From Rhodopseudomonas_A palustris_F (GTDB lineage Bacteria; Pseudomonadota; Alphaproteobacteria; Rhizobiales; Xanthobacteraceae), in the NCBI RefSeq assembly GCF_000013745.1, contig NC_007925.1, positions 2,728,001 to 2,792,000 of the forward strand: DNA of 64,000 nt, read 5' to 3'. Shown one piece after another: positions 7,714 through 17,890 of the stretch (position 1 is the first letter of the stretch; every line of letters starts with the position of its first letter). Position numbers and translations under genes: made by a program. The notes beneath the pieces were generated by a model that saw only the letters and a program-made list of their open reading frames with translations, searched no databases and was not told the origin of the DNA.

Positions 7714-9174
7714 ATGGGTTCCAGCCTCGAACGATTGTTTTCCAGACAGATCGTGGATGGCCCTGACCCGGTGGGACCCACGGTGCAATCGGTATCGCGT
7801 TCTCGACGACAAAAAGCCGCCTTCGTGGTGCTGGCCGCGGTGCTCGCCGTGGTCGGCGCGGTGGCCGGCGCCTATTACTTTGCGATGCGGCCGGAGACGC
7901 TGCGCATTGCGGTGGGACCGCAGAATTCCGACGACGTCCGGGTGGTGCAGGCGCTGACCCAGGCGTTCGCCCGCGACCACAATTCGGTGCGGCTGCGCCC
8001 GGTGTTGACCGACGGCGCGCTCGGCAGCGCCACCGCGCTGGCCGACGGCAAGGCCGACCTGGCGGTGATCCGCGGCGACCTCGAAGTGCCGAAGAACGCC
8101 CAGGCGGTGGCGGTGCTGCGCAAGAACGTCGCGGTGCTGTGGGTGCCGGCCAAGCCGAAGTCCGCGTCCAAGGCCAAGAAGGCCGCGGCCAAGATCAGCA
8201 AGATCGCGCAGCTCGACGGCAAGCGGATCGGCATCATCGGCCGCACCCAGGCCAATGTGAACCTTTTGAAAGTGGTGCTGCAGCAATACGGCGTCGATCC
8301 GGCCAAGGTCGACATCGTGCAGTTCTCCACCAGCGAGGTCGCCGAGGCGATCAAGGACCAGAAGGTCGACGCCTTCCTGGCGGCCGGCCCGGTCAACAGC
8401 AAGATTACCGCCGACGCCATCGCCGCCTCGATCCGGGAGGGCGGCGCGCCGACTTTCCTGCCGATCGATTCCGCCGAGGCGATCGCGCAGAACCATCCGA
8501 TGTACGAGGCCGCGGAAATTCCCGCCGGGGTGTTCGGCGGCGCGCCGGCGCGGCCGGAGGACGAGGTCAAGACCATCAGCTTCGCGCACCACATCGTGGC
8601 GCGGAAGGGGCTGCCGGACCCCACCGTCTCGGCGTTCACCCGGCAATTGTTCGCGATCCGCCAGACCGTGATGAACGAATTCCCGCTGGCGGCGAAGATC
8701 GAGACCCCGGATACCGACAAGGACGCCGCGATCCCGGTGCATCCGGGTGCTGCGGCGTATGTTGACGGCGAGGAGAAGACCTTCCTCGACCGCTACAGCG
8801 ATTACATCTGGTGGTCGCTGATGGGCGCCTCGGCGCTGGGCTCGATCGGCGCCTGGTTCGCCGGCTATCTGCGCAAGGACGAGCGCACCAACAACTCCTG
8901 GCTGCGCGAGCGGCTGCTCGACATGATCGCGATGGCCAGGAAGAGCGATTCGACCGACGAACTCGACGCCATGCAGGCCGAGGCCGACAACATCCTGCGC
9001 GATACGCTGACCTGCTTCGAGAACGGCGCGATCGAGGAGGGCACCCTGACCGCGTTCAACATCGCGCTGGAGCAGTTCCACAACGCGGTGGCCGACCGCA
9101 AGGCGCTGCTGGCGCTGGCGCCGCAAAGCCCGCCGCGCGCCAACGTGCAGTTGCTGGCGGGCAGCGGCCTGTAG
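7714..9174 (+). CDS. TAXI-family TRAP transporter solute receptor, membrane-anchored
   Basis: 486 residues. An N-terminal cytoplasmic stretch and one membrane helix (about 34-56) precede a periplasmic binding domain starting LRIAVGPQNSDDVRVVQALTQ, typical of the TAXI (TRAP-associated extracytoplasmic immunogenic) group. A second hydrophobic segment at about residue 367 (WWSLMGASALGSIGAWFAGYL) leads to a C-terminal helical region of about 95 residues facing the cytoplasm. The anchored layout with a cytoplasmic tail is unlike free periplasmic receptors. No 4TM-12TM TRAP permease lies beside it; the TRAP operon at 11.6-14.5 kb has its own DctP-type receptor. It may be a sensor or work with a distant permease. 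Confidence 0.8.
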   Translation: MGSSLERLFSRQIVDGPDPVGPTVQSVSRSRRQKAAFVVLAAVLAVVGAVAGAYYFAMRPETLRIAVGPQNSDDVRVVQALTQAFARDHNSVRLRPVLTDGALGSATALADGKADLAVIRGDLEVPKNAQAVAVLRKNVAVLWVPAKPKSASKAKKAAAKISKIAQLDGKRIGIIGRTQANVNLLKVVLQQYGVDPAKVDIVQFSTSEVAEAIKDQKVDAFLAAGPVNSKITADAIAASIREGGAPTFLPIDSAEAIAQNHPMYEAAEIPAGVFGGAPARPEDEVKTISFAHHIVARKGLPDPTVSAFTRQLFAIRQTVMNEFPLAAKIETPDTDKDAAIPVHPGAAAYVDGEEKTFLDRYSDYIWWSLMGASALGSIGAWFAGYLRKDERTNNSWLRERLLDMIAMARKSDSTDELDAMQAEADNILRDTLTCFENGAIEEGTLTAFNIALEQFHNAVADRKALLALAPQSPPRANVQLLAGSGL

Positions 9175-9260
9175 GGCGTCGGCGAGCGCAACGACGCCGC
9201 CGGGCGCGGCGATGCGCGGCGAAATTCCGCCGGAGACTGCGAAAACATCGCAGCCACGCA

Positions 9261-9288
9261 TTGTTTTTTGTCGATTTTCAACTATATT
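9261..9288 (+). promoter_or_regulatory. Candidate sigma-70 promoter upstream of typA
   Basis: TTGTTT (9261-9266), a 16-bp spacer and TATATT (9283-9288) in an AT-rich island of otherwise GC-rich DNA. Transcription would start near 9295, only about 15 bases before the terminator hairpin at 9309. Predicted by eye. Confidence 0.45.
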
Positions 9289-9308
9289 GCGTCGCAACGC
9301 GTGCGAGT

Positions 9309-9337
9309 GCCCGGCCCCTTTTGGCCGGGCTTGCTTT
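9309..9337 (+). terminator. Intrinsic terminator in the typA leader region
   Basis: Perfect 8-bp stem GCCCGGCC/GGCCGGGC with a 6-base loop, followed by TTGCTTTTT. It lies 292 bp after the TAXI gene begins its 3' flank and 138 bp before typA, directly downstream of the promoter at 9261. It could end the upstream transcript, attenuate typA, or end a very short RNA. Confidence 0.75.
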
Positions 9338-9474
9338 TTAGGGATTGCCCTGATCTGGGATGTCCTTGCGCGTTTCAGGCAAAGCGGGTGCGGGCGGGCA
9401 AATTTGTGCGTCCGAAGCCATCCGCCGATTGCGCTGATTGGGCATCCAGGCCGCTTTAACCTAAAAGAAGAACC

Positions 9475-11298
<1,824 letters not shown>

Positions 11299-11335
11299 CC
11301 GCCGCTTTCACCGGCACTCCTCCGGTTTACGAATG

Positions 11336-11374
11336 AAGCCTGTCCTCGGGATCACTCCTGAGGCAGGCTTTTTC
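11336..11374 (+). terminator. Intrinsic terminator of typA
   Basis: AAGCCTGTCCTC pairs with GAGGCAGGCTT (one bulge), with a T-run completing the stem's 3' side, 38 bp after the typA stop codon. Confidence 0.85.
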
Positions 11375-11436
11375 GTTGCGGCTTAGGCGTTGATAGTTGT
11401 GCATCGAACTCCGCGCCGCCGCCGCAACACGGGCGC

Positions 11437-11590
11437 CGTCATCCTGAGGTGCTCGCCCGACAGCGCTCTTTGTGCGGTCGGGCGAGCCTCGAAGGATGCG
11501 GCTGCGAGACGCGCGGCCCACCAGATCCGTGCGGCCCATCCTTCGAGACGCCCGGCTTCGCTGCGCTCCGCCGGGCTCCTCAGGATGACG
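11437..11590. repeat. Dispersed palindromic repeat, family A copy 2
   Basis: CGTCATCCTGAGG ... CCTCAGGATGACG with inner TCGAAGGATG and CATCCTTCGA, the same plan as the copies at 3575 and 39922. It lies between typA and the convergent TRAP operon. Confidence 0.9.
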
Positions 11591-11622
11591 GCGGAATGTG
11601 TGGCGCGGCCGAAGAAAGGTTA

Positions 11623-12981
11623 TCACCGCACGCTTTCCGGTCCCATCACCAGATCGGGGAAGCCGGTGGCGATTTGCGGCACGAAGCACAGCAGCAGCAC
11701 GGCGAACATCATCAGCAGCACGAACGGCAGCGTGCCCCAGATCACCTCCGAGAGCGGGATGTCGGGCGCGACATTGCGGATCACGAAGATGTTCAGCCCG
11801 ACGGGGGGATGGATCAGCCCCATCTCCATCACGATGGTCATGACGATGCCGAACCAGATGATGTCGAAATTGGCGGCGCGCAGCGGCGGCAGGATGATCG
11901 GCGCGGTCATCAGGATGATCGACACCGGCGGCAGAAAGAAGCCCAGCACCACGACCATCACGAGAATAGCCGCAAGCAATTCCCAGCGCGGCAGCTGCAT
12001 CGCCACGATGGATTCGGCGACCGACTGCGAGATGTGCAGATAGCTCATCACGTAGGAGTACAACAGCGACATCCCGATGATCATCATCAGCATGGTGGAT
12101 TCGCGAATCGTCGCCTGCAGAATCGGCGCCAGATCAGTCGGCCGCCACACCCCGTAGATCAGCGCGATCAGCGCCAGCGCCAGCAAGCCGCCGAGGCCGG
12201 CGGTTTCCGACGGCGTGGCGTAGCCGCCATACAGCGCGATCATCACCCCAGTGAGCAGGATCACGAACGGCGCCACCCGCGGCAGCGCGTTGAAGCGTTG
12301 CGCCATGGTGAATTTGTCGCGCGCCAAGATCGGCGCATCGACGCCGGTCTGTTCGTAAAGCCGGCTCGCCGCGGCGTATTCCTTGCGGAAGCGGAACACC
12401 GCGTAGCTGCCGAACAGCAGCACAAGCAACAGGCCCGGGCCGATCCCGGCCAGGAACAGCCGGCCGAGCGATTTTTCCGCGGCGACTGCGAACAGGATCA
12501 TGGTGATCGATGGCGGCAGCAGAATCCCGAGCGTGCCGCCGGCGGCGATGATGCCGGCGGCGAACCCGCCGGAATAGCCGCGCTTGCGCATCTCCGGAAT
12601 GCCGGCCGAGCCGATCGCCGAGCAGGTCGCGGGCGAGGAGCCGGCCATCGCGGCGAACAGCGCGCAGGCGAATACGTTGGCGACGCCGAGCCCACCCGGC
12701 ACCCGATTGAGCCAGGCGTGCAGCGCCGAATACAGGTCCTGCCCGGCGCGGGATTTGCCGATCGCCGCGCCCTTCAAAATGAAGAGAGGAATCGACAACA
12801 GCGTGATCGAGGCCATCTCCTCATAGACGTTCTGCGTCACGGTATCGAGCGAGGCCGCCGGCATGTAGATCGCCATGAACAGAACCGCGACGGCGCCGAG
12901 CGCGAACGCGATCGGCATCCCGGAGAACATCGCCAGCAGCGTCGCCACGCCGTAGCTGATGCCGATCCCGAGCACGCTCAT
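11623..12981 (-). CDS. dctM: TRAP transporter large permease (DctM-type)
   Basis: The 12-TM subunit that couples sodium or proton movement to uptake of an organic acid delivered by the periplasmic receptor. 452 residues, with hydrophobic segments throughout. Family blocks: IPLFILKGAAIGKS, AGSSPATCSAIGSAGIPEM, GGTLGILLPPSI, PPVSIILMTAPIILP and the C-terminal GLIHPPVGLNIFVI. The start overlaps the DctQ stop by four bases (ATGA), indicating translational coupling. Last gene of the dctP-dctQ-dctM operon. Confidence 0.95.
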   Translation of the reverse strand: MSVLGIGISYGVATLLAMFSGMPIAFALGAVAVLFMAIYMPAASLDTVTQNVYEEMASITLLSIPLFILKGAAIGKSRAGQDLYSALHAWLNRVPGGLGVANVFACALFAAMAGSSPATCSAIGSAGIPEMRKRGYSGGFAAGIIAAGGTLGILLPPSITMILFAVAAEKSLGRLFLAGIGPGLLLVLLFGSYAVFRFRKEYAAASRLYEQTGVDAPILARDKFTMAQRFNALPRVAPFVILLTGVMIALYGGYATPSETAGLGGLLALALIALIYGVWRPTDLAPILQATIRESTMLMMIIGMSLLYSYVMSYLHISQSVAESIVAMQLPRWELLAAILVMVVVLGFFLPPVSIILMTAPIILPPLRAANFDIIWFGIVMTIVMEMGLIHPPVGLNIFVIRNVAPDIPLSEVIWGTLPFVLLMMFAVLLLCFVPQIATGFPDLVMGPESVR

Positions 12982-13529
12982 TGCTGCGGCTTCCGCGCCG
13001 CCGGCGCCAGCACTTGCACCAGTAGTTGCAAACAGAGCAGCGTCATGCCGGCCGCCATCAATCCGTAAGGGATCGCCAAAGGCGGCGACCACATCGAATT
13101 GGAGACCTGGCCGTCGACATAGGCCTCATGGGTGAGGGTCCAGGATTTCCAGGCGAAGAAGCCGCAGAAGGCGAGGCTGGCGACATCGACCAGCCAGCGC
13201 CGGATCCGGTTGACGATCGGCGGCAACAATCCGACGAAGGCTTCGATGCCGATATGGCCGCGCTGCTGCTGCACATAGGCCGCGGTGAGGAAGGTGGCGC
13301 CGACCAGCAGGAACACCGCGGCCTCGTCCTGCCAATAGGTGGCGCTGTGCCACAGGCTGCGGCTCAGCACGCTGAAGCTGAGAATGCCGCAGGCGGCGAT
13401 CAGGGCAATGGCGGCGAGCACCACGATCGCGGTGTTGCAGAGCGCCAGCCCGCGCGCCAACGCCGCGATCACGCCGCGTTGCGGAACGGCCTGCGGATGA
13501 TGGTGGCCGTCCGGCAACGGACCGTGCAT
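12978..13529 (-). CDS. dctQ: TRAP transporter small permease (DctQ-type)
   Basis: The 4-TM partner of DctM, required to assemble the transporter with the receptor. 183 residues, with four hydrophobic segments (about 20-45, 58-80, 100-125, 145-170) and the family sequence FLLVGATFLTAAYVQQQRGHIGIE in the second/third helix region. It starts inside the stop codon of the receptor gene (TGATG) and overlaps dctM by ATGA, so the three genes are tightly coupled. Confidence 0.92.
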   Translation of the reverse strand: MHGPLPDGHHHPQAVPQRGVIAALARGLALCNTAIVVLAAIALIAACGILSFSVLSRSLWHSATYWQDEAAVFLLVGATFLTAAYVQQQRGHIGIEAFVGLLPPIVNRIRRWLVDVASLAFCGFFAWKSWTLTHEAYVDGQVSNSMWSPPLAIPYGLMAAGMTLLCLQLLVQVLAPAARKPQQ

Positions 13530-14545
13530 CACGCGGCGACGTCGGTGGCGAGCTTCAGCAGATTGGCGCAGGTCGCGGTCTTCGCCGCGTAGTCCTTCCA
13601 CGCGGTGTCGCGGGCGATGTCGCGCCATCTGCCGACGATGGCGGCGTCGAGCGGGGCGACCTTGGCGCCGGCTTTCTCGTAGACCTTGGCGACCTCGACA
13701 TCGTCGTCCTGCGCGCCCTTGCGGCCGAACGCTTCGAGTTCGCTGCCGACGGCGAGGATGATGTCCTGCTGGTTCTTCGGCAGCTTGTCGAAGATCGCCT
13801 TCGACATCATCAACGGCTCCAGCATGAACCAATAGGAGGCGCCGGCGCCGGAGGTGAGATGCTTGGCGACCTCTTCCAGCCGGAACGAGATCAGGCTGGT
13901 GGAGGAGGTGATGCCGGCGTCGCAGGCGCCGGTCTGCATCGCGGCGTAGATTTCGTTCGACGGCACCGACAGCACCGCGGCGCCGGCGGTCTGCAGCACC
14001 ATGTCCATTTCGCGCGAGCCGCCGCGCACCTTGAGACCCTTGGCGTCTTCCGGCGCCACCAACGGCCGCGTGCGGCTGGCGACGCCGCCGGCCTGCCACA
14101 CCCAGCTGATCAGCACGATGCCCTTGTCGGCGAGGAAATCGGTCAGCGCCTTGCCGATCGGCTGGGTCTTCCAACGCAGCCCCTGATCATAGGTCGACAC
14201 CAGCCCCGGCATCAGCCCGATATTGGTCTCCGGCACTTCGCCGCCCGCATAGGGCATCGGATACAGACTGAGATCGAGCGCGCCCTTGCGCAAGGCCGAG
14301 AATTGCGCGGTGGTCTTGATCAGCGAGGAGTTCGGATAGACTTCGCCGATCAGTTCGCCGCCGCTACGCTTGGCGATCTCGTCGGCGAATTTGCGGGTCA
14401 GCCGGTCGCGGAAGTCGCCCTTGTCGATGGTGCCGCCGGGAAACTGGTGGGAGATTTTCAAGGTGGTGGCGGCGTGCGCCGGGCCGAAGCGCAGGATCGC
14501 GGGGGCTGCGAGCGCGGAAGCAAGAACGTGGCGGCGCGTGATCAT
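13529..14545 (-). CDS. dctP: TRAP transporter periplasmic receptor (DctP-type)
   Basis: Periplasmic solute-binding protein of the TRAP system. 338 residues from MITRRHVLASALAAPAIL, an N-terminal signal with a twin Arg and a hydrophobic stretch ending AHA, which could use Sec or Tat export. The mature domain begins TTLKISHQFPGG and carries the DctP-family region with the ligand-carboxylate Arg (LKVRGGSREMDMVL) and the GACDAGIT..... motif. The ligand cannot be read from sequence. The frame is open 101 codons upstream, but that extension has no family sequence. Confidence 0.93.
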   Translation of the reverse strand: MITRRHVLASALAAPAILRFGPAHAATTLKISHQFPGGTIDKGDFRDRLTRKFADEIAKRSGGELIGEVYPNSSLIKTTAQFSALRKGALDLSLYPMPYAGGEVPETNIGLMPGLVSTYDQGLRWKTQPIGKALTDFLADKGIVLISWVWQAGGVASRTRPLVAPEDAKGLKVRGGSREMDMVLQTAGAAVLSVPSNEIYAAMQTGACDAGITSSTSLISFRLEEVAKHLTSGAGASYWFMLEPLMMSKAIFDKLPKNQQDIILAVGSELEAFGRKGAQDDDVEVAKVYEKAGAKVAPLDAAIVGRWRDIARDTAWKDYAAKTATCANLLKLATDVAA

Positions 14546-14853
14546 CAAAACCTCCCTGAACTTGTTATGACCGCGTGCCGGATCGTGCCGTGCCGCGGTG
14601 TTTGGGCAAGTTTGCCCGCAAATTCTCCTGGAGGATAGTGGTTGCGGTCGACTTCGCATGTTGCGCCGCACAGCGGCGGCAGGCGAGGTGCCGATCGGCG
14701 CGCGGCAGCGCTCTTCAAACGCAGCGGCGGCGGGTCCGCACCGCAGCGGCAGAATATTTGCGCGCGGCAGGTAACATTCCGGCGTCGGCCATCGTCCCTG
14801 ATGGCGACGGCGGCATTCGTCGCGCGTCGCCCCATGACACAGGATCACACAGC
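14546..14853. other. Intergenic, divergent promoters
   Basis: 308 bp between the divergent dctP and MxKDx genes; both must start here. I see no convincing -35/-10 pair, EcfG site or regulator palindrome, and no gene. Confidence 0.6.
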
Positions 14854-15144
14854 ATGACGATCAATCGCCGTTACGTCGCCGCCGTTCTCACCGCAGCGGT
14901 TTCACTCAGCCTGGCGCTCGCGCCGGCTGCGTTCGCTCAGGACAAGATGAGCAAGGACGACGCCATGAAGCACGACACCATGTCGAAAGACGCGATGTCC
15001 AAGGACGCGATGTCCAAGGACGCGATGTCAAAGGATGCGATGTCGAAAGGCGCCATGTCCAAGGACGGCATGAGCAAGGACGGCATGGCCAAGGACGGCA
15101 TGGCCAAGGACCACGGCATGGCCAAGGACTCGATGAAGAAATAG
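14854..15144 (+). CDS. Pentapeptide MxKDx repeat protein, exported
   Basis: 96 residues. A clear signal peptide (basic MTINRRY, hydrophobic core, AFAQ cleavage at about residue 27) is followed by nearly pure five-residue repeats: MSKDA, MSKGA, MSKDG, MAKDG, about fourteen units to the end. This is the named MxKDx family of small exported proteins of unknown role. The mature protein is almost only Met, Lys, Asp, Ser, Ala and Gly, so it is probably unstructured, Met-rich and charge-alternating. The repeat is clear in the DNA as a 15-bp tandem unit, so length may vary between strains. Metal binding or oxidant scavenging through Met is a guess. Confidence 0.93.
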   Translation: MTINRRYVAAVLTAAVSLSLALAPAAFAQDKMSKDDAMKHDTMSKDAMSKDAMSKDAMSKDAMSKGAMSKDGMSKDGMAKDGMAKDHGMAKDSMKK

Positions 15145-15192
15145 CGCTTCGCCACGCGCGGGGGCGGAGCCCCCGATTCGGCAGCCCAGAGC

Positions 15193-15220
15193 ATCGCGGC
15201 GCGACAAGGCGCGCCGCGAT
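15193..15220. terminator. Strong hairpin between convergent genes
   Basis: Perfect 11-bp stem ATCGCGGCGCG/CGCGCCGCGAT with a 6-base loop, between the convergent MxKDx and DUF6481 genes. No T-run on either side, so a bidirectional or Rho-assisted end is inferred. Confidence 0.5.
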
Positions 15221-15230
15221 TGATGGCGCG

Positions 15231-15575
15231 TTACTTGCGCTTCTTGCGGGCGGCGTAGCGGGCGTCGCGCGCCGCCTTGCGTTCGGCCTCCAGCGCTTCT
15301 TCGCGCTTGGCGGCTTCTTCCTTTTCGCGCGCGGCCAACGCCAAGGCTTCGGCGGCGGCTTCCTCGTCGCGGCGCTTCTTCTCGGCCTTTTCGGCGTCGC
15401 GGGCGATCTTCGCGGCGGCCCTGGCTGCGGCCTGCGCCTCGCGCTCGGCGGCGCGCTGCTGCACCGCCGGATCGTCCGGGCCGGGTTGGGCCTTGAACTT
15501 TTCCAGGATGCTCTTGCGGGCCTGTTGCGCGGCCTTCTGGCGGTCGGCGAAGCTTGGTTCCTTGAATCCGCTCAT
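15231..15575 (-). CDS. DUF6481 family protein
   Basis: 114 residues starting MSGFKEPSFADRQKAA, the conserved opening of DUF6481. The rest is a long, highly charged helix rich in Ala, Glu, Lys and Arg (about 40-110), predicted to form a coiled coil or single alpha-helix, ending in a basic RKKRK tail. No signal peptide or membrane segment. Function unknown; the basic tail would suit nucleic-acid binding. An upstream Met would add 26 residues but reads through a weakly coding segment. Confidence 0.85.
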   Translation of the reverse strand: MSGFKEPSFADRQKAAQQARKSILEKFKAQPGPDDPAVQQRAAEREAQAAARAAAKIARDAEKAEKKRRDEEAAAEALALAAREKEEAAKREEALEAERKAARDARYAARKKRK

Positions 15576-15896
15576 GTGACGGCCCTTGTTGGTTTCGTTG
15601 CGTTGTTGTGGCGAGCCGAAAGTCTGCGCGCACTCGGAAAGAGGCAGCGCCATCTTGAACTCGACGCCGGTTTACAGGCCGCGAGGCTTTCGCGCATCAA
15701 TTATCTGCGAATTCTGCGCTTTGGCAGCAGAAACCGCGGTCACCGCCGGCGCTGGTCGGCTCGACAGCGCGGCGCCGTCGCGGCATGGTCTTTGAAACCA
15801 GGTTGACCGCAGCGCGGCGATGGTTTTTGTCGGCGACGGCCGTCGGGTTCCCGCGGCTTCGCAGCATCGGACTCAAATTCTCGACGAGGAGTGACC
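15576..15896. other. Intergenic, divergent promoters
   Basis: 321 bp between the divergent DUF6481 and FKBP genes. No gene, terminator or recognised operator seen. Confidence 0.55.
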
Positions 15897-16364
15897 ATGC
15901 CGACCACACACCGGGCTCGCGTCGCGATGGCGATCGCGGTCGCCGCAATGCTCACCGCCGGCGCGACGCTCGCGCCGGTTTCACCCGCCACGGCGCAGAC
16001 CGCAGGAAAAACCATGACCACAGCTTCAGGCCTGAAAATCGAAGACACCGAAGTCGGCACCGGCGCCACGCCGAAGCCGGGACAGATCTGCGTCATGCAC
16101 TACACCGGCTGGCTCTACGAGAACGGCGTCAAGGGCAAGAAATTCGACTCCTCGGTGGACCGCAACGAGCCGTTCGAATTTCCGATCGGCAAGGGCCGGG
16201 TGATCGCCGGCTGGGACGAGGGCGTCTCCACCATGCAGGTCGGCGGCAAGCGCACGCTGATCATCCCGCCGCAGCTCGGCTACGGCGCGCGCGGCGCCGG
16301 CGGGGTGATCCCGCCGAACGCCACGCTGATGTTCGACGTCGAACTGCTCGGCGTGAAGGGCTAG
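15897..16364 (+). CDS. FKBP-type peptidyl-prolyl isomerase, periplasmic
   Basis: Speeds cis-trans isomerisation of X-Pro bonds during folding. 155 residues: signal peptide (cleavage near ATAQ, about residue 36), then one FKBP domain with the usual blocks VMHYTGWL, KFDSS, FEFPIGKGRVIAGWDEGV, KRTLIIPPQLGYG and IPPNATLMFDVELL. The ATG with GAGGAG seven bases upstream is preferred over a GTG two codons earlier. Single-domain form, without the N-terminal dimerisation part of FkpA or Mip. No operon partner. Confidence 0.94.
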   Translation: MPTTHRARVAMAIAVAAMLTAGATLAPVSPATAQTAGKTMTTASGLKIEDTEVGTGATPKPGQICVMHYTGWLYENGVKGKKFDSSVDRNEPFEFPIGKGRVIAGWDEGVSTMQVGGKRTLIIPPQLGYGARGAGGVIPPNATLMFDVELLGVKG

Positions 16365-16605
16365 GCGCGGATCGCGCCCAACGATCGGTGCCGGCTCGGT
16401 TGCGGCCGGCACCGAAGACGACTAATGTACGGTTTCGGACATTCTCTCCGGTGCCGCGCGCGATGCCTGGAACGGACGCTCGAACCGACACCATCAGCAA
16501 ACCGCCGTCGCAGCGTGTCGTCGTGGTGCGGAGTTCGCAAGACCGCGCTGTTCAGAGTGGCGAGCGTCAATGCGGCATCAGGCTGTCGCGGTCCAGGAGG
16601 ACCCG

Positions 16606-17343
16606 ATGATCCAGTCGCGGCGAAACAGACTGCTCGAAATGTTGCCGCGGGACGACCTGAACCGGTTGCGGCCGCATCTGCACAGCGTCGTGCTCGACTA
16701 CAAGATGCCGCTCTACGAAGCCTTCGCGCCGATCAACGACGTGTACTTTCCGGTCGACGGCGTGGCCTCGCTGGTGTCGACCATGGCCGACGGCTCATCA
16801 GCCGAGATCGGCACCATCGGCAATGAAGGCATCGTCGGCACCCCGATCATTCTCGGCGACACTGTCGCGCCGACCAATGTCTACGTCCAGGTGCCGGGCC
16901 ACGGACTGAAGCTGAAGGCCGAGATCCTGCGGCAGGCGCTGCAGCAAAGCGTCGCCACCCGCACCCTGATGCTGCACTACGTCCATGCGTTCTTCAATCA
17001 GGTGGCGCAGTCGGCGGTGTGCAATCATTTCCATTCGATCGAGCAGCGCTGCTGCCGGTGGCTGCTGATGACCCACGACCGGGTGCAGGCGGAGGATTTC
17101 TTGCTGACCCAGGAGTTCCTGGCGATGATGCTCGGCGCGCGACGCTCCAGCGTCACCGAGGCGGCGAAGCGACTGAAGAATCGCGGACTGATTAGTTACG
17201 TGCGCGGCCACGTCACCATGCTCGACCGCGCCGGGATCGAACGCACCTCGTGCGAATGCTACGCGGTGAGCAAGGCGGAATTCGACCGGCTGCTGGGCGC
17301 GCCGAAAGGCCTCGGTGCGACGCTGGAATCGGCCAACGGCTGA
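16606..17343 (+). CDS. Crp/Fnr-family transcriptional regulator
   Basis: 245 residues. An N-terminal cyclic-nucleotide-binding-like beta-barrel (about 15-130, with PINDVYFPVDGVASLV and GNEGIVGTPIIL) precedes a dimerisation helix and a C-terminal Crp-type winged helix (LTQEFLAMMLGARRSSVTEAAKRLKNRGLISY, about 165-205). No N-terminal Cys cluster, so it is not an Fnr-type oxygen sensor. A good SD (CCAGGAGG) precedes this ATG. Effector and targets are unknown. The stop codon overlaps the start of a pump-gene fragment. Confidence 0.93.
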   Translation: MIQSRRNRLLEMLPRDDLNRLRPHLHSVVLDYKMPLYEAFAPINDVYFPVDGVASLVSTMADGSSAEIGTIGNEGIVGTPIILGDTVAPTNVYVQVPGHGLKLKAEILRQALQQSVATRTLMLHYVHAFFNQVAQSAVCNHFHSIEQRCCRWLLMTHDRVQAEDFLLTQEFLAMMLGARRSSVTEAAKRLKNRGLISYVRGHVTMLDRAGIERTSCECYAVSKAEFDRLLGAPKGLGATLESANG

Positions 17344-17537
17344 GCCAAGGCAAGCTGTATCTGAAATCGCCGTCCACCGGCGACCGGGTGCCGCCGTCGG
17401 CCTTCGCGAAATGGAGCACCGTGCCGGTGCGGCCGCTGTCGATCAGCCATCAGGGCCAGTTTCCGGCGACCACCATCGGCTTCAACCTGGCGCAAGGCGT
17501 GGCGTTGGGGCAGCCGCGGCCGGTTCTGCCGGCTTGA
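17340..17537 (+). pseudogene. Fragment of an RND efflux pump gene
   Basis: Read in the frame beginning LSQGKLYLKS, about 66 codons match the interior of RND inner-membrane pumps. Compared with the pump at 48376, it keeps KLY, VP.SA.A, then ISHQGQFPA and FNLAQGVALG (against ISHQAQFPA and FNLAPGEALG). This corresponds to about residues 775-830 of a ~1,040-residue protein. It ends at a stop just after ALG. Both flanks of the pump are absent and there is no start codon, so this is a decayed remnant abutting the Crp-family gene. Confidence 0.75.
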
Positions 17538-17608
17538 TACAGGTCAACGACCACCCCGCAGACCGCGGGCATCGTCACGCATCACGTCTGGCAACAGGAT
17601 GCCTTGTC

Positions 17609-17719
17609 ATGGCCCAAACGGATATTCTGGTGATCGCCGCGGCCGCGCTGTCGACCCTGGTGATCTGGTTCGGCGTGGTGCTGCAGGGACGCATCGCGGC
17701 GGCGCTGGCGAAGATCTGA
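17609..17719 (+). CDS. Possible small single-helix membrane protein
   Basis: 36 residues, MAQTDIL then an unbroken hydrophobic helix (about 7-27) ending GRIAAALAKI. A weak SD-like AGGAT is about 12 bases upstream. The composition suits a membrane microprotein, but the reading frame is short and there is no other support. It lies between the pump fragment and the toxin-antitoxin module. Confidence 0.35.
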   Translation: MAQTDILVIAAAALSTLVIWFGVVLQGRIAAALAKI

Positions 17720-17890
17720 GGCGGCGCAGTCGGTGGCTTGCTGTTTGCAAGTGCGGCGATTGCTTGGACGCGCGCGCCGCGATAGCTGGGCGGCTCGGCG
17801 CGCGTCGCCCATCAGGGGGACGGATGATCGCTATCGGGCAGGGCGTTGAGGTGCTGGGCTGGCGGCTGGAACCAGGCCCGTGTGTCTGTG

